NCBI RefSeq assembly: GCF_910585845.1
Contig: NZ_CAJUHF010000053.1
Span: 1 to 22,030 of the forward strand
Origin: an uncultured Bacteroides sp.
GTDB lineage: Bacteria > Bacteroidota > Bacteroidia > Bacteroidales > Bacteroidaceae
Direction of reading: 5' to 3'
Length of the DNA stretch: 22,030 nucleotides
The first letter of the stretch is position 1. Every line of letters starts with the position of its first letter. The position numbers were made by a program, and so were the translations under genes. The notes under the pieces are model-generated. The model searched no databases and was not told the DNA's origin. It worked only from the letters and a program-made list of their open reading frames with translations. Positions 1 through 6,240 of this stretch are shown in pieces.

Positions 1-227
1 GCCGGTATCCCCGCCATCACCAGTCCCGCCCGTCGGCTTCCGCTCGCGCTGTCGGTGCTTGCCGATTCCGTCTGTATCTTCTCCACCGTCGTGCTCTTCC
101 TGCTGCTTGCGCAGCCCGCCAAGCACAGGACAGTCATCATGATGGCGGCAACTGTTGGCAGTGTCAATGGCCTTGCGCAGTCGCGCCATTTCGCGCTTGT
201 TGGCCTGCAGGTCTTTTCTTGTTGCAT
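1..227 (-). CDS. Outer-membrane lipoprotein spanin (o-spanin, Rz1-like), nested out of frame; partial
   Basis: This frame lies inside the i-spanin gene, shifted by one base, and begins at ATG 227. Residues about 14-38 look like a lipoprotein signal: a basic start (KWRDCARP), a hydrophobic core (LTLPTVAAIMMTVL) and a lipobox L36-A37-G38 before C39. The mature part starts CASSRKSTTVEK and is short, polar and rich in Ser and Thr, as in Rz1-type o-spanins. The frame is still open at the window edge. Nested Rz/Rz1 pairs are well known in phages of Gram-negative bacteria. ATGs nearer the lipobox would give an implausibly short signal, so 227 is preferred. Either spanin could be slightly mis-started, but a lipobox in an alternate frame at this place is unlikely to be chance. 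Confidence 0.65.
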   Translation of the reverse strand, partial: MQQEKTCRPTSAKWRDCARPLTLPTVAAIMMTVLCLAGCASSRKSTTVEKIQTESASTDSASGSRRAGLVMAGIP

Positions 228-438
228 TCAGTTCTTCTTTTAAGGGTACCACAATATTGCTCACCAAAACGCGGGTGGCATGTTCTGCGTTATCCACACG
301 CACACCCTCTGCGTCGGCTTCGGCTTTCATCGCTTCCGCTTTCGCTTTCCTCACCGTAGCACGCAGGGAACCGATGGCTGCTGCAGTGCCCACAAGGCCG
401 CCGCTAAGAATAATGTTCATGATCTCGCTAAAGTCCAT
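1..438 (-). CDS. Inner-membrane spanin-like protein (i-spanin, partial at window edge)
   Basis: The frame starts ATG at 438 and stays open for 146 codons to the window edge, so the C-terminus is not seen. Residues about 5-23 (IMNIILSGGLVGTAAAIG) form a hydrophobic N-terminal anchor. Residues about 25-95 are rich in Ala, Lys, Glu and Arg and look like a long coiled coil; a short Cys-containing segment (CRHHDDCPVLGGL) and a Lys/Glu-rich tail follow. N-terminal anchor plus periplasmic coiled coil is the plan of Rz-type i-spanins, which join the outer-membrane partner to fuse the two membranes at lysis. It lies directly after amidase and holin, and a lipoprotein frame is nested inside it, both strong context. 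Recognition rests on architecture and position rather than on a family match. An unrelated coiled-coil membrane protein is the alternative. Confidence 0.65.
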   Translation of the reverse strand, partial: MDFSEIMNIILSGGLVGTAAAIGSLRATVRKAKAEAMKAEADAEGVRVDNAEHATRVLVSNIVVPLKEELNATRKDLQANKREMARLRKAIDTANSCRHHDDCPVLGGLRKQQEEHDGGEDTDGIGKHRQRERKPTGGTGDGGDTG

Positions 439-466
439 ACCACCCGTTTTTTAGTCAGTCAACCTT

Positions 467-856
467 TTATTCTGCTTCCTCGCGTTTCTTTCGGAATAGT
501 CCGATAACCCATTGCACCAGTCCCGTGTCGGCTACCCCATTGGCTACAAGTGAGGCACCAAAACCATAGAGCAAGGCAATGTCCCAGCTCACATCACTCA
601 CAAATCCGGCATCAAGCCACCACAGTAGCATCGCGCACACCAAGCCCACACACCAGCTCACCAGCTGCGTCACCCAGCCTTTCATGTTGGGGAACAAACC
701 TTTCAACCCTTCAGTAAGCACCACCACACCGCCGACGAAACCGGCAAAGGTGCCAATCATTGCGTCATAGTCCGTTGCCGGAACATCGGCCCCTTGGGCC
801 ATCACAGCCGATACTGTTCCCAGCATCAGCATCATAAACAGCATAATTCGTTTCAT
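467..856 (-). CDS. Holin-like membrane protein
   Basis: The protein is 129 aa. Residues 1-21 look like a cleavable signal peptide or first membrane helix (MKRIMLFMMLMLGTVSAVMAQ). Hydrophobic helices follow at about 34-52 (IGTFAGFVGGVVVLTEGL), 62-81 (ending AMLLWWL) and 90-116. The tail RKKREEAE is charged, as in holins. It begins 15 bases after the amidase gene and is followed by the spanin pair, giving a complete amidase-holin-spanin lysis cassette on the minus strand. Its likely role is to form membrane lesions that time lysis and release the amidase, which has no visible signal. No specific holin family is recognised; the call is from topology, size and neighbours. Confidence 0.7.
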   Translation of the reverse strand: MKRIMLFMMLMLGTVSAVMAQGADVPATDYDAMIGTFAGFVGGVVVLTEGLKGLFPNMKGWVTQLVSWCVGLVCAMLLWWLDAGFVSDVSWDIALLYGFGASLVANGVADTGLVQWVIGLFRKKREEAE

Positions 857-871
857 TGATTGCTTCTTTTA

Positions 872-1336
872 TTATTGGTTAATACCTATTTCTTTCAGCC
901 ATTTCTGTACATCGAAACTGGGGCAGGCTTTGGCCGCCAGCTCGTTGTGTCCCACAATGCGCACATCCGGGAATCTGCGATGGAAGTCCTTCACATACTT
1001 CTCCAGTGCCTTTTTCTGGCAGCCGGTGCGGGTGTCCTTCGGGGTCTTACCATCCTTGGCCACACCGCCGGCATACACAATGTGGCGGCTCACGCTGTTG
1101 TACCCCTTCGCACCGTTCGTCACTTCCCACGGATCCACCTGCGCATCCTCGTTGTTGTTCACCAGACGTTCCACACCGCCCTGCAGGTGGAACAGGTCGG
1201 TATAGCCCACCTGTTTCCAGCCTCGGCCGCCCTGGTTCACGGGCGAAGTGTGCCATTTGCGGATGTCCGCGCTGCTCACCTCACGCCCCTCCGGGGTTGC
1301 CGTACAGTGAATTACCAGATACTTCAATTTTGCCAT
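872..1336 (-). CDS. N-acetylmuramoyl-L-alanine amidase (T7-lysozyme type endolysin)
   Basis: The protein is 154 aa, the full length of the compact amidase_2 (T7 lysozyme) family, which cuts the bond between N-acetylmuramic acid and L-alanine in peptidoglycan. The start YLVIHCTATPEG supplies zinc ligand H10. The motif GHNELAAKACPSFDV supplies H130 and C138, with K136 at the position of the conserved T7 lysozyme lysine. GYTDLF around Y45 matches the family's GYH region, though His is replaced by Thr. SRHIVYAGG near 83-91 is also typical. There is no signal peptide, so it should need the neighbouring holin to reach the wall. It starts 6 bases after the capsid stop and belongs to the leftward late operon. 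Confidence 0.92.
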   Translation of the reverse strand: MAKLKYLVIHCTATPEGREVSSADIRKWHTSPVNQGGRGWKQVGYTDLFHLQGGVERLVNNNEDAQVDPWEVTNGAKGYNSVSRHIVYAGGVAKDGKTPKDTRTGCQKKALEKYVKDFHRRFPDVRIVGHNELAAKACPSFDVQKWLKEIGINQ

Positions 1337-1342
1337 ACCATC

Positions 1343-2542
1343 TTATCCTTTCTGGTTTTGGGTAATGGTAATCTTGGCCGTCTTGCTGCGGTCGGCATTG
1401 AGCGTCAGGGTCAGTGTTCCGGTCTTCTGCTCGCCGCTGTTCGCCCCGGCCGAAATCTTCACACCGTTATCCTTCGCTTCCACCTTGAAGCCGGCAGGGG
1501 CACTGCCTATCTCATATTCTCCGCTGGCGGTCACGGTCACTTCTTCACTGCCACCGGTTGCCTCAAGGGTCACAGTGGCAGGATCAACTGAAATCTTCTT
1601 CTCGCTCGCCTTGAACACGGGGTTGCTGCGCTTGTCCAATACCACCACTTCTTCACCGAAGGCAATGTTCGTATCGGCCTTCATCAGCATCTTGAAGAAG
1701 TACAGTTCGCTGGCGTTCGAAATCTTGTCAATCTGAATCACGTCTTCATCGTCCTGCAGGTTCACAGCCGCAAACAGGTTGCCGCCGGCATCGGGCGAAC
1801 AGAGGGTGCACACAATCAGATCATCGGGCCAGGCAGCAAGCGTCTCAATGGTAATGCCCTTGTAGCGACGGGCGTTCACATCGGTTTCGCTCGTGTTCTT
1901 GGCCTCGCGCTGGGTCAGCTCGTCATCATACTTGTCAAAGTCGTTCACACTCATCAGGATGCGGAGGTCCGGGTTGTTGCGGATGGCCACGGGAATCTTC
2001 GCACGCATGGCTTTCAGTCTGCCCAGCATGGTCGATTCTGCGCTGTCCACCACAATCACCTCAGTATCCTTGGCCATCTGGGTCAGGATGCCGTTAAACA
2101 GGTGGTCGTCATCATCCCCATATTCGCCGTTCACATAGTGGTCACCCAGTTCAAATTGCACCTGTTTGGCCAGCTCGGCAAGCAGGGCGTTCTGCGCTTC
2201 GGGCGGAAGTTCCGAGAATACCAGGTTGCCCTTCGGCTGCCACTTTCGCCAGATGTTCTCGAACGTGCGGGGGTTAAACACCGTAAAGGCCATGAAGTCC
2301 ACCGGGTCAAGACTCTTTTCGTCGTAGTTGAAGTTGCCCTTCGAATCCTCCACGCCGGGGTTCTCCTTGCGCTTCTGGAGCATCTTGCCGGTCTTCAGGC
2401 GCGGCAGGCTGATTTTCTTCTCCACACCGGGAATCACCATGATCAGCCCCTTTTCCACAATCTCATTGCTCGTAGCGGCAAGCGTCAGCAACTGTTCCAG
2501 TACCTCGCCGCTGTAATTCGTGTTTCTTACAATTATTGCCAT
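1343..2542 (-). CDS. Major capsid protein with C-terminal BACON-like Ig domain
   Basis: The protein is 399 aa. Residues 1 to about 305 look like a phage major capsid protein: an N-terminal segment with VEKKISLPRL, a central helical region and a mixed alpha/beta part containing RRYKGITIETL and ELYFFKMLMKADTNIAFGEEVVVL. Its place just after the protease/scaffold gene and its size support this. Residues about 310-399 form a separate domain of alternating beta strands: ISVDPATVTLEATGGSEEVTV, then GVKISAGANS, then GTLTLTLNADRSKTAKITITQ. That is the plan of BACON/Ig-like domains, with the typical glycine-rich turn, the 'N..R.A.ITITQ' end strand and an aromatic (Tyr/Phe) where Trp is common. Such a domain would sit on the capsid outside. 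Carbohydrate or mucin binding is known for some BACON domains but is only inference here. Confidence 0.85.
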   Translation of the reverse strand: MAIIVRNTNYSGEVLEQLLTLAATSNEIVEKGLIMVIPGVEKKISLPRLKTGKMLQKRKENPGVEDSKGNFNYDEKSLDPVDFMAFTVFNPRTFENIWRKWQPKGNLVFSELPPEAQNALLAELAKQVQFELGDHYVNGEYGDDDDHLFNGILTQMAKDTEVIVVDSAESTMLGRLKAMRAKIPVAIRNNPDLRILMSVNDFDKYDDELTQREAKNTSETDVNARRYKGITIETLAAWPDDLIVCTLCSPDAGGNLFAAVNLQDDEDVIQIDKISNASELYFFKMLMKADTNIAFGEEVVVLDKRSNPVFKASEKKISVDPATVTLEATGGSEEVTVTASGEYEIGSAPAGFKVEAKDNGVKISAGANSGEQKTGTLTLTLNADRSKTAKITITQNQKG

Positions 2543-2549
2543 AGTTCAA

Positions 2550-2963
2550 TCACTTTTTACGTTTGTCCTTAATTTCTCGCATACGCCTGTTCCAGGGGCT
2601 TTCTTCACCATTCGGTTCCAGATGCAGGTCTTCCATCACACGGCGCTTCACCGGCAGTTGGGCCAGGGCCTTTTCGCCGTTCTCGCGGTCATTGGCCAAA
2701 AGGTTTTCGTAGATGGGGCGGGTGGTCGCATCGATGCGGCCGTCCTGCTCGGCTGCGTCAAGCAGCTGCTTGCGGGCGGCAAGGTCTTCGGCTGCAGCCT
2801 TGTCCTCGTAGGTCTTCACCTTGGCCTTCAGATCGGTGTTCTCTTTCGTAAGGATAGGTACCTTGCCGGCCTCTTCCTCCAGTTGATCCATCAGGCGGAA
2901 CACATCCGCATCACTCGCGCAGTCCTTGAAGCGCGGGCGTTTCTTTACGTCTTCCAGATTCAT
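2550..2963 (-). CDS. Probable nested scaffold protein (internal in-frame start)
   Basis: An ATG at 2963, preceded by a purine-rich AGAGAAGAC, would start a 137-aa product that is just the C-terminal part of the protease gene: MNLEDVKKRPRFKDC, then a Lys/Glu/Ala-rich coiled coil (about residues 30-85) and the tail RRMREIKDKRKK. This mirrors lambda Nu3 inside C and Mu Z inside I, where a free scaffold is made from the same frame. The basis is inference from gene plan and one plausible start site; no experiment is implied. Confidence 0.45.
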   Translation of the reverse strand: MNLEDVKKRPRFKDCASDADVFRLMDQLEEEAGKVPILTKENTDLKAKVKTYEDKAAAEDLAARKQLLDAAEQDGRIDATTRPIYENLLANDRENGEKALAQLPVKRRVMEDLHLEPNGEESPWNRRMREIKDKRKK

Positions 2964-3590
2964 GTCTTCTCTGTTTTTTTGTGGCTCAACGAGCCGGTTA
3001 TTAAATAAAGTATATATCTGTGCCGGCGTACTGTCGGCCGGCACGGGGTCTGCATCATAGATGCCGTCTATGAAACCGAGGTCCAGGGCTTCCTTGGCGG
3101 TCAGCCAGTGGTCCTCGCCGTCAAAATAGGTCTGTTTCACTTCTTCCTGGCTCATGCCCAGCCGCTCGGCATAGATTTCGCTCAAGCTGCCCTCCAGGCT
3201 TTCTATCTCTTCCATGCAGCGCTGCAGGTCCTGCTTGTTGCCATAGCACCCGCCGCTCACGCAGTGCAGCATCAGACGGGCATACTTGCTCATCTCTACC
3301 GGCTTGCCGCAAAGGGCTATCACGCTGGCCATGCTGGCGGCTATGCCATCCACATAAATGCGGATGTCGGCCTGGCTATGACGCAGGGCGTTGAATATCG
3401 CAATGCCGCTGTACACTTCCCCGCCGTTGCTGTTGATACGTACATGGATGCGCCGGCTCACGCGTTCGGCTTCCATCAGTTCCTGGGCAATGCGCCCGCT
3501 TTGCACCTCCGTATAGTCTCCGATGTCCCCATACAGGAATATCGTACTGGTGCCGTCGTCACTCGTTGTAATATTGAAAAATCTGCTCAT
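2550..3590 (-). CDS. ClpP-type (S14) prohead protease with C-terminal scaffold region
   Basis: The protein is 346 aa from ATG 3590; ATG 3596 is two codons upstream, and AGGAAAG sits just before both. Residues about 15-180 are a ClpP-like serine protease: VRINSNGGEVYSG, nucleophile S86 in GIAASMAS, H109 in ARLMLHCVSGG and probable acid D160 before HWLTAKEALDLGFIDG. Residues about 210-346 are charged and coiled-coil, as in scaffolds, and end in a basic tail. Protease-scaffold fusions cut the scaffold and capsid during head maturation (compare Mu I/Z and lambda C/Nu3). The frame is open back to 3758, but that extension crosses the divergent promoter region and encodes no protease motif, so it is rejected. 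It heads the leftward late operon, 7 bases before the capsid gene. Confidence 0.88.
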   Translation of the reverse strand: MSRFFNITTSDDGTSTIFLYGDIGDYTEVQSGRIAQELMEAERVSRRIHVRINSNGGEVYSGIAIFNALRHSQADIRIYVDGIAASMASVIALCGKPVEMSKYARLMLHCVSGGCYGNKQDLQRCMEEIESLEGSLSEIYAERLGMSQEEVKQTYFDGEDHWLTAKEALDLGFIDGIYDADPVPADSTPAQIYTLFNNRLVEPQKNREDMNLEDVKKRPRFKDCASDADVFRLMDQLEEEAGKVPILTKENTDLKAKVKTYEDKAAAEDLAARKQLLDAAEQDGRIDATTRPIYENLLANDRENGEKALAQLPVKRRVMEDLHLEPNGEESPWNRRMREIKDKRKK

Positions 3591-3632
3591 CGTCATACAC
3601 TTTCCTGCGGTCTTCCCCGCCTTTCGATGATG

Positions 3633-3664
3633 CGAAAATAGAACATTCCCATGGCACCAGGAAA
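3633..3664 (-). promoter_or_regulatory. Weak leftward late promoter
   Basis: On the minus strand TTTC (3664-3661), a 20-base spacer and TATTTTCG (3640-3633) match the Bacteroides TTTG / TAnnTTTG pattern with one mismatch in each box. Transcription would start near 3625, just upstream of the protease start at 3596/3590. A weak match is what an activator-dependent late promoter would show. Confidence 0.4.
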
Positions 3665-3672
3665 CCGCGTTT

Positions 3673-3727
3673 TTATCATGACGCTTTCTGGCGTTATCAT
3701 AACGCTGCAGCCCGTCATCATGCGTAC
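3673..3727. repeat. Three 21-bp-phased direct repeats in the divergent late control region
   Basis: TTATCATGACGCT (3673-3685) and TTATCATAACGCT (3694-3706) differ by one base. A decayed third copy, TCATCATGCGTAC, lies at 3715-3727. The start-to-start distance is 21 bp each time, two helical turns, so all would face the same side of the DNA. The middle copy sits in a perfect 15-bp dyad GCGTTAT-C-ATAACGC (3691-3705). The array lies between the two weak -33-like boxes of the divergent late promoters, which suggests a late-activator binding array. Confidence 0.6.
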
Positions 3728-3731
3728 GCGC

Positions 3732-3763
3732 TTTTACAAACCCCGCTTTTTCATGCAATTTTG
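3732..3763 (+). promoter_or_regulatory. Weak rightward late promoter
   Basis: TTTT (3732-3735), a 20-base spacer and CAATTTTG (3756-3763) resemble TTTG / TAnnTTTG with one mismatch in each box. The start would fall about 3770-3775, some 20 bases before the small terminase ATG. It mirrors the leftward promoter on the other side of the 21-bp repeats. Confidence 0.4.
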
Positions 3764-3778
3764 TAACGTGATTTACAA
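3761..3778. promoter_or_regulatory. Inverted repeat TTGTAA-N6-TTACAA at the rightward late start
   Basis: A perfect 6-bp inverted repeat with a 6-base centre (cgtgat) overlaps the presumed transcription start of the rightward late operon. It could be an operator. It resembles but does not copy the TGTTTA-N5-TAAACA dyad at the lysogeny switch. Confidence 0.35.
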
Positions 3779-3794
3779 CTAAAAAGGACGATAT

Positions 3795-4238
3795 ATGGCA
3801 GATTTGACGAATGCCCAGAAAAAGGAATGGGCAAAGACTTTGTACCTAAAGGAAAACCTCACACAGCAGGAAATCGCCGACCGGGTGGGCGTGTCACGGG
3901 TGTCCGTGTCCAACTGGGTACGGGCCGGGAAGTGGGAGGAACAGAAGGTGGGGCTTACGCTCACAAGGCAGGAACAGGTGGCTAACCTCTACCGGCAGGT
4001 GGCCGAAATAAACAAGGCCATCGCCGAACGGCCCGAAGGGGAACGCTTCCCCTCATCCAAGGAGGCTGACATCCTCGGAAAACTGTCGGCGGCCATACGC
4101 AACATGGAGCAGGAAGTGGGCATTGCCGACATCATCAGTGTCCTCACCGGGCTCATCGACTGGGTACGGGCGGCCGACCTCGAAAAAGCAAAGGAAATTA
4201 CACGCCTGGCCGATGCGTACATTAAAGACAAATTATAA
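3795..4238 (+). CDS. Small terminase subunit-like protein (HTH)
   Basis: The protein is 147 aa. Residues about 22-45 form a clear helix-turn-helix (LTQQEIADRVGVSRVSVSNW), followed by a basic stretch and then a helical region to the end. A DNA-binding N-terminus and helical oligomerising C-terminus directly before the large terminase is the standard layout of the small terminase, which recognises the packaging site and feeds DNA to the motor. AAGGA lies 7 bases before the ATG. It is the first gene of the rightward late operon, 11 bases before the next. In Mu-type phages packaging starts near the left end of integrated copies, so this protein would be expected to recognise a site there; that is inference. 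Confidence 0.8.
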   Translation: MADLTNAQKKEWAKTLYLKENLTQQEIADRVGVSRVSVSNWVRAGKWEEQKVGLTLTRQEQVANLYRQVAEINKAIAERPEGERFPSSKEADILGKLSAAIRNMEQEVGIADIISVLTGLIDWVRAADLEKAKEITRLADAYIKDKL

Positions 4239-4249
4239 AGGGATAGACA

Positions 4250-5782
4250 ATGAAACAGACTGACAGACTCGCTCTCCTCGATTGGGAGAAGTACAAAGAA
4301 GACATCGCAAGGGCAACACCGGTTGACCGGAACATGACGGCAGCCGAACGGGAAAAACACCGGGAATATCTGGAGAAACATCCCATAGAATGGATCAGGT
4401 TCTTTTTTCCGAATTACGCCAAATATGAATTTGCCGGCTTCCAGAAAAAGGCTATCCGGCGGATCATTGCACACGACGAATGGTTTGAGGTGCTTTCCTG
4501 GAGCCGTGAGCTGTCCAAATCCACCGTCACCATGTTCATCGTCATGTATCTCACGCTGACCGGACGCAAAAAGAATGTTATTCTGACCTCCAACAGCAAT
4601 GACAATGCGGTGCGCCTGCTCGATCCCTATCGGGTAAACCTCGAAGCCAATGGGCGCATCATGGCATACTACGGCAAACAGGAACTGCCTGGCTCATGGA
4701 CCGAGGATGAATTCACCACCAAAGGGAAGGTCTCTTTCCGCGCACTGGGTGCCGGGCAGTCACCGCGTGGTTCGCGAAACGAGGCCATACGTCCCGACGT
4801 GCTGCTGGTCGATGACTTTGATACGGACGAGGACACCAAGAATCCGGACATCATCCAGAAGCGCTGGGACTGGTGGGAAAATGCGCTGTACCCCACACGT
4901 TCCATTTCTGAACCTACACTGGTCATCTTCTGCGGCAACATCATTGCCAAGGACTGCTGCGTGGTGAGGGCGGGCGAAATGGCCGACTCCTGGGACATCG
5001 TGAACATCCGCGACAAAAACGGATTTTCCACATGGCCGGAAAAGAACTCGGAGGAGGACATCGACCGCACTCTGTCCAAAATATCCAAAAAGGCGGCACA
5101 GGGTGAATATTACAACAACCCCATTTCCGAGGGCGAGGTCTTCGAGAACATTTCATACGGCAAGGTACCGCCTCTCTCTAAATTCAAGTTTCTCGTGGCG
5201 TATGGCGACCCGGCACCGGGCGAAAGCAAGGGGAAGAAAGGGAAATCCTTCAAGACGGTTTCGCTTTGTGGCAAATTGGGCACCAGGCTCTATGTCATCA
5301 AGACTTTCCTGGCACAGGCGCTCAATGCGGAGTTCATTGACTGGTATGTCCGGATGCTTGATTTTGTCGGGGGCAAGACCAATGTCTATTGCTACATGGA
5401 GAACAACAAACTGCAGGACCCTTTCTTCCAGCAGGTGTTCAAACCGCTGGTGGCAAAGGTGCGACGGGAACAGAAGATTGCACTGTTCATCCGGGGCGAC
5501 GAGGAGAAGAAGACGGACAAGGCTACACGTATCGAGGCCAACCTTGAACCGCTCAACCGCGAAGGGAACCTTATCCTCAACGAGGCTGAACGGGACAACC
5601 CGCACATGAAGGAACTGGAGGACCAGTTCAAGCTGTTCACCCTGACCATGCGCTATCCGGCCGACGGACCGGATGCGGTCGAAGGGGCGAACCGCATCAT
5701 CGATGAACTGATCAGGCGCATCGAACCGCCCGTTTTCCGCTCAAGGAAGGATGTGAGAAAACGGAACAAGAAAAGATTATGA
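4250..5782 (+). CDS. Large terminase subunit (ATPase-nuclease)
   Basis: The protein is 510 aa, usual for the family. The N-terminal ATPase has a deviant Walker A at about 84-92 (WSRELSKST) and Walker B at about 184-189 (VLLVDD, followed by FDTDED). The coupling segment (VIFCGNII) lies near 225-232. The C-terminal RNase H-like nuclease shows candidate metal ligands D320 in LVAYGDPAPG, E384 in CYMENN and D475 in GPDAVEGANR. The enzyme cuts concatemeric or integrated phage DNA and pumps it into proheads through the portal encoded two genes downstream. All expected motifs are visible and the frame is intact. Confidence 0.95.
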   Translation: MKQTDRLALLDWEKYKEDIARATPVDRNMTAAEREKHREYLEKHPIEWIRFFFPNYAKYEFAGFQKKAIRRIIAHDEWFEVLSWSRELSKSTVTMFIVMYLTLTGRKKNVILTSNSNDNAVRLLDPYRVNLEANGRIMAYYGKQELPGSWTEDEFTTKGKVSFRALGAGQSPRGSRNEAIRPDVLLVDDFDTDEDTKNPDIIQKRWDWWENALYPTRSISEPTLVIFCGNIIAKDCCVVRAGEMADSWDIVNIRDKNGFSTWPEKNSEEDIDRTLSKISKKAAQGEYYNNPISEGEVFENISYGKVPPLSKFKFLVAYGDPAPGESKGKKGKSFKTVSLCGKLGTRLYVIKTFLAQALNAEFIDWYVRMLDFVGGKTNVYCYMENNKLQDPFFQQVFKPLVAKVRREQKIALFIRGDEEKKTDKATRIEANLEPLNREGNLILNEAERDNPHMKELEDQFKLFTLTMRYPADGPDAVEGANRIIDELIRRIEPPVFRSRKDVRKRNKKRL

Positions 5783-5803
5783 CAACTCTAAAATATTAGG
5801 ACT

Positions 5804-6229
5804 ATGAGCAAATTTGTAGAACTCACCGATTACGATGCAAGTATCCACCGCGACATTCTCGACGCATTGGTGCGCGAAGACGAAACGGTCATTGAGGTAT
5901 GTGAAGACAGGGCCATTGCCGAAATGCGGTGCTATTTGAGCAAGCGATACGACTGTAACAAAATTTTCGATGCTACCGGCGAGAACCGGAACCAGCTTGT
6001 GCTGATGATGGTCATCGACATGGCGGTCTATCACATCTTCTGCATCCACAACCCGCAGAAGTTATCAAAGGTACGCAAGGACCGATACGAACGGGCTGTA
6101 GAATGGATGAAGGCGGTGGCCGACGAGGATATATCAATCGAAGGGGCTCCGCTGCTGCCCGAGGAACAAAGGGCGGGCAGGTCGGATTTCCGCATTCAAA
6201 GCAACCGCAAACGAACGAACCACTGGTAA
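5804..6229 (+). CDS. Head-tail connector protein, Mu gp36-like (DUF1320 type)
   Basis: The protein is 141 aa and mostly helical: a short N-terminal strand (FVELTDYD), then helices around DILDALVRED, AIAEMRCYLSKRY and QLVLMMVIDMAVYHIF, a conserved-looking YERAVEWMKAVADEDISIEG, and a polar tail. This order and size match the gp36/DUF1320 family of Mu-type phages, helical adaptors at the head-tail joint. It lies between the terminase and portal genes and its end stops 11 bases before the portal start. Family assignment is from pattern and context only. Confidence 0.65.
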   Translation: MSKFVELTDYDASIHRDILDALVREDETVIEVCEDRAIAEMRCYLSKRYDCNKIFDATGENRNQLVLMMVIDMAVYHIFCIHNPQKLSKVRKDRYERAVEWMKAVADEDISIEGAPLLPEEQRAGRSDFRIQSNRKRTNHW

Positions 6230-6240
6230 AAGCAAGCATC

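Noticed and set aside
3591..3758. N-terminal extension of the protease gene to ATG 3758
   Set aside because: It crosses the divergent promoter/repeat region, lacks protease motifs and would start upstream of the likely transcript start. The starts at 3596/3590 have AGGAAAG before them.
6103..6240. Upstream in-frame extension of the portal gene
   Set aside because: It overlaps the gp36-like gene in another frame; ATG 6241 gives a normal DUF935 N-terminus.
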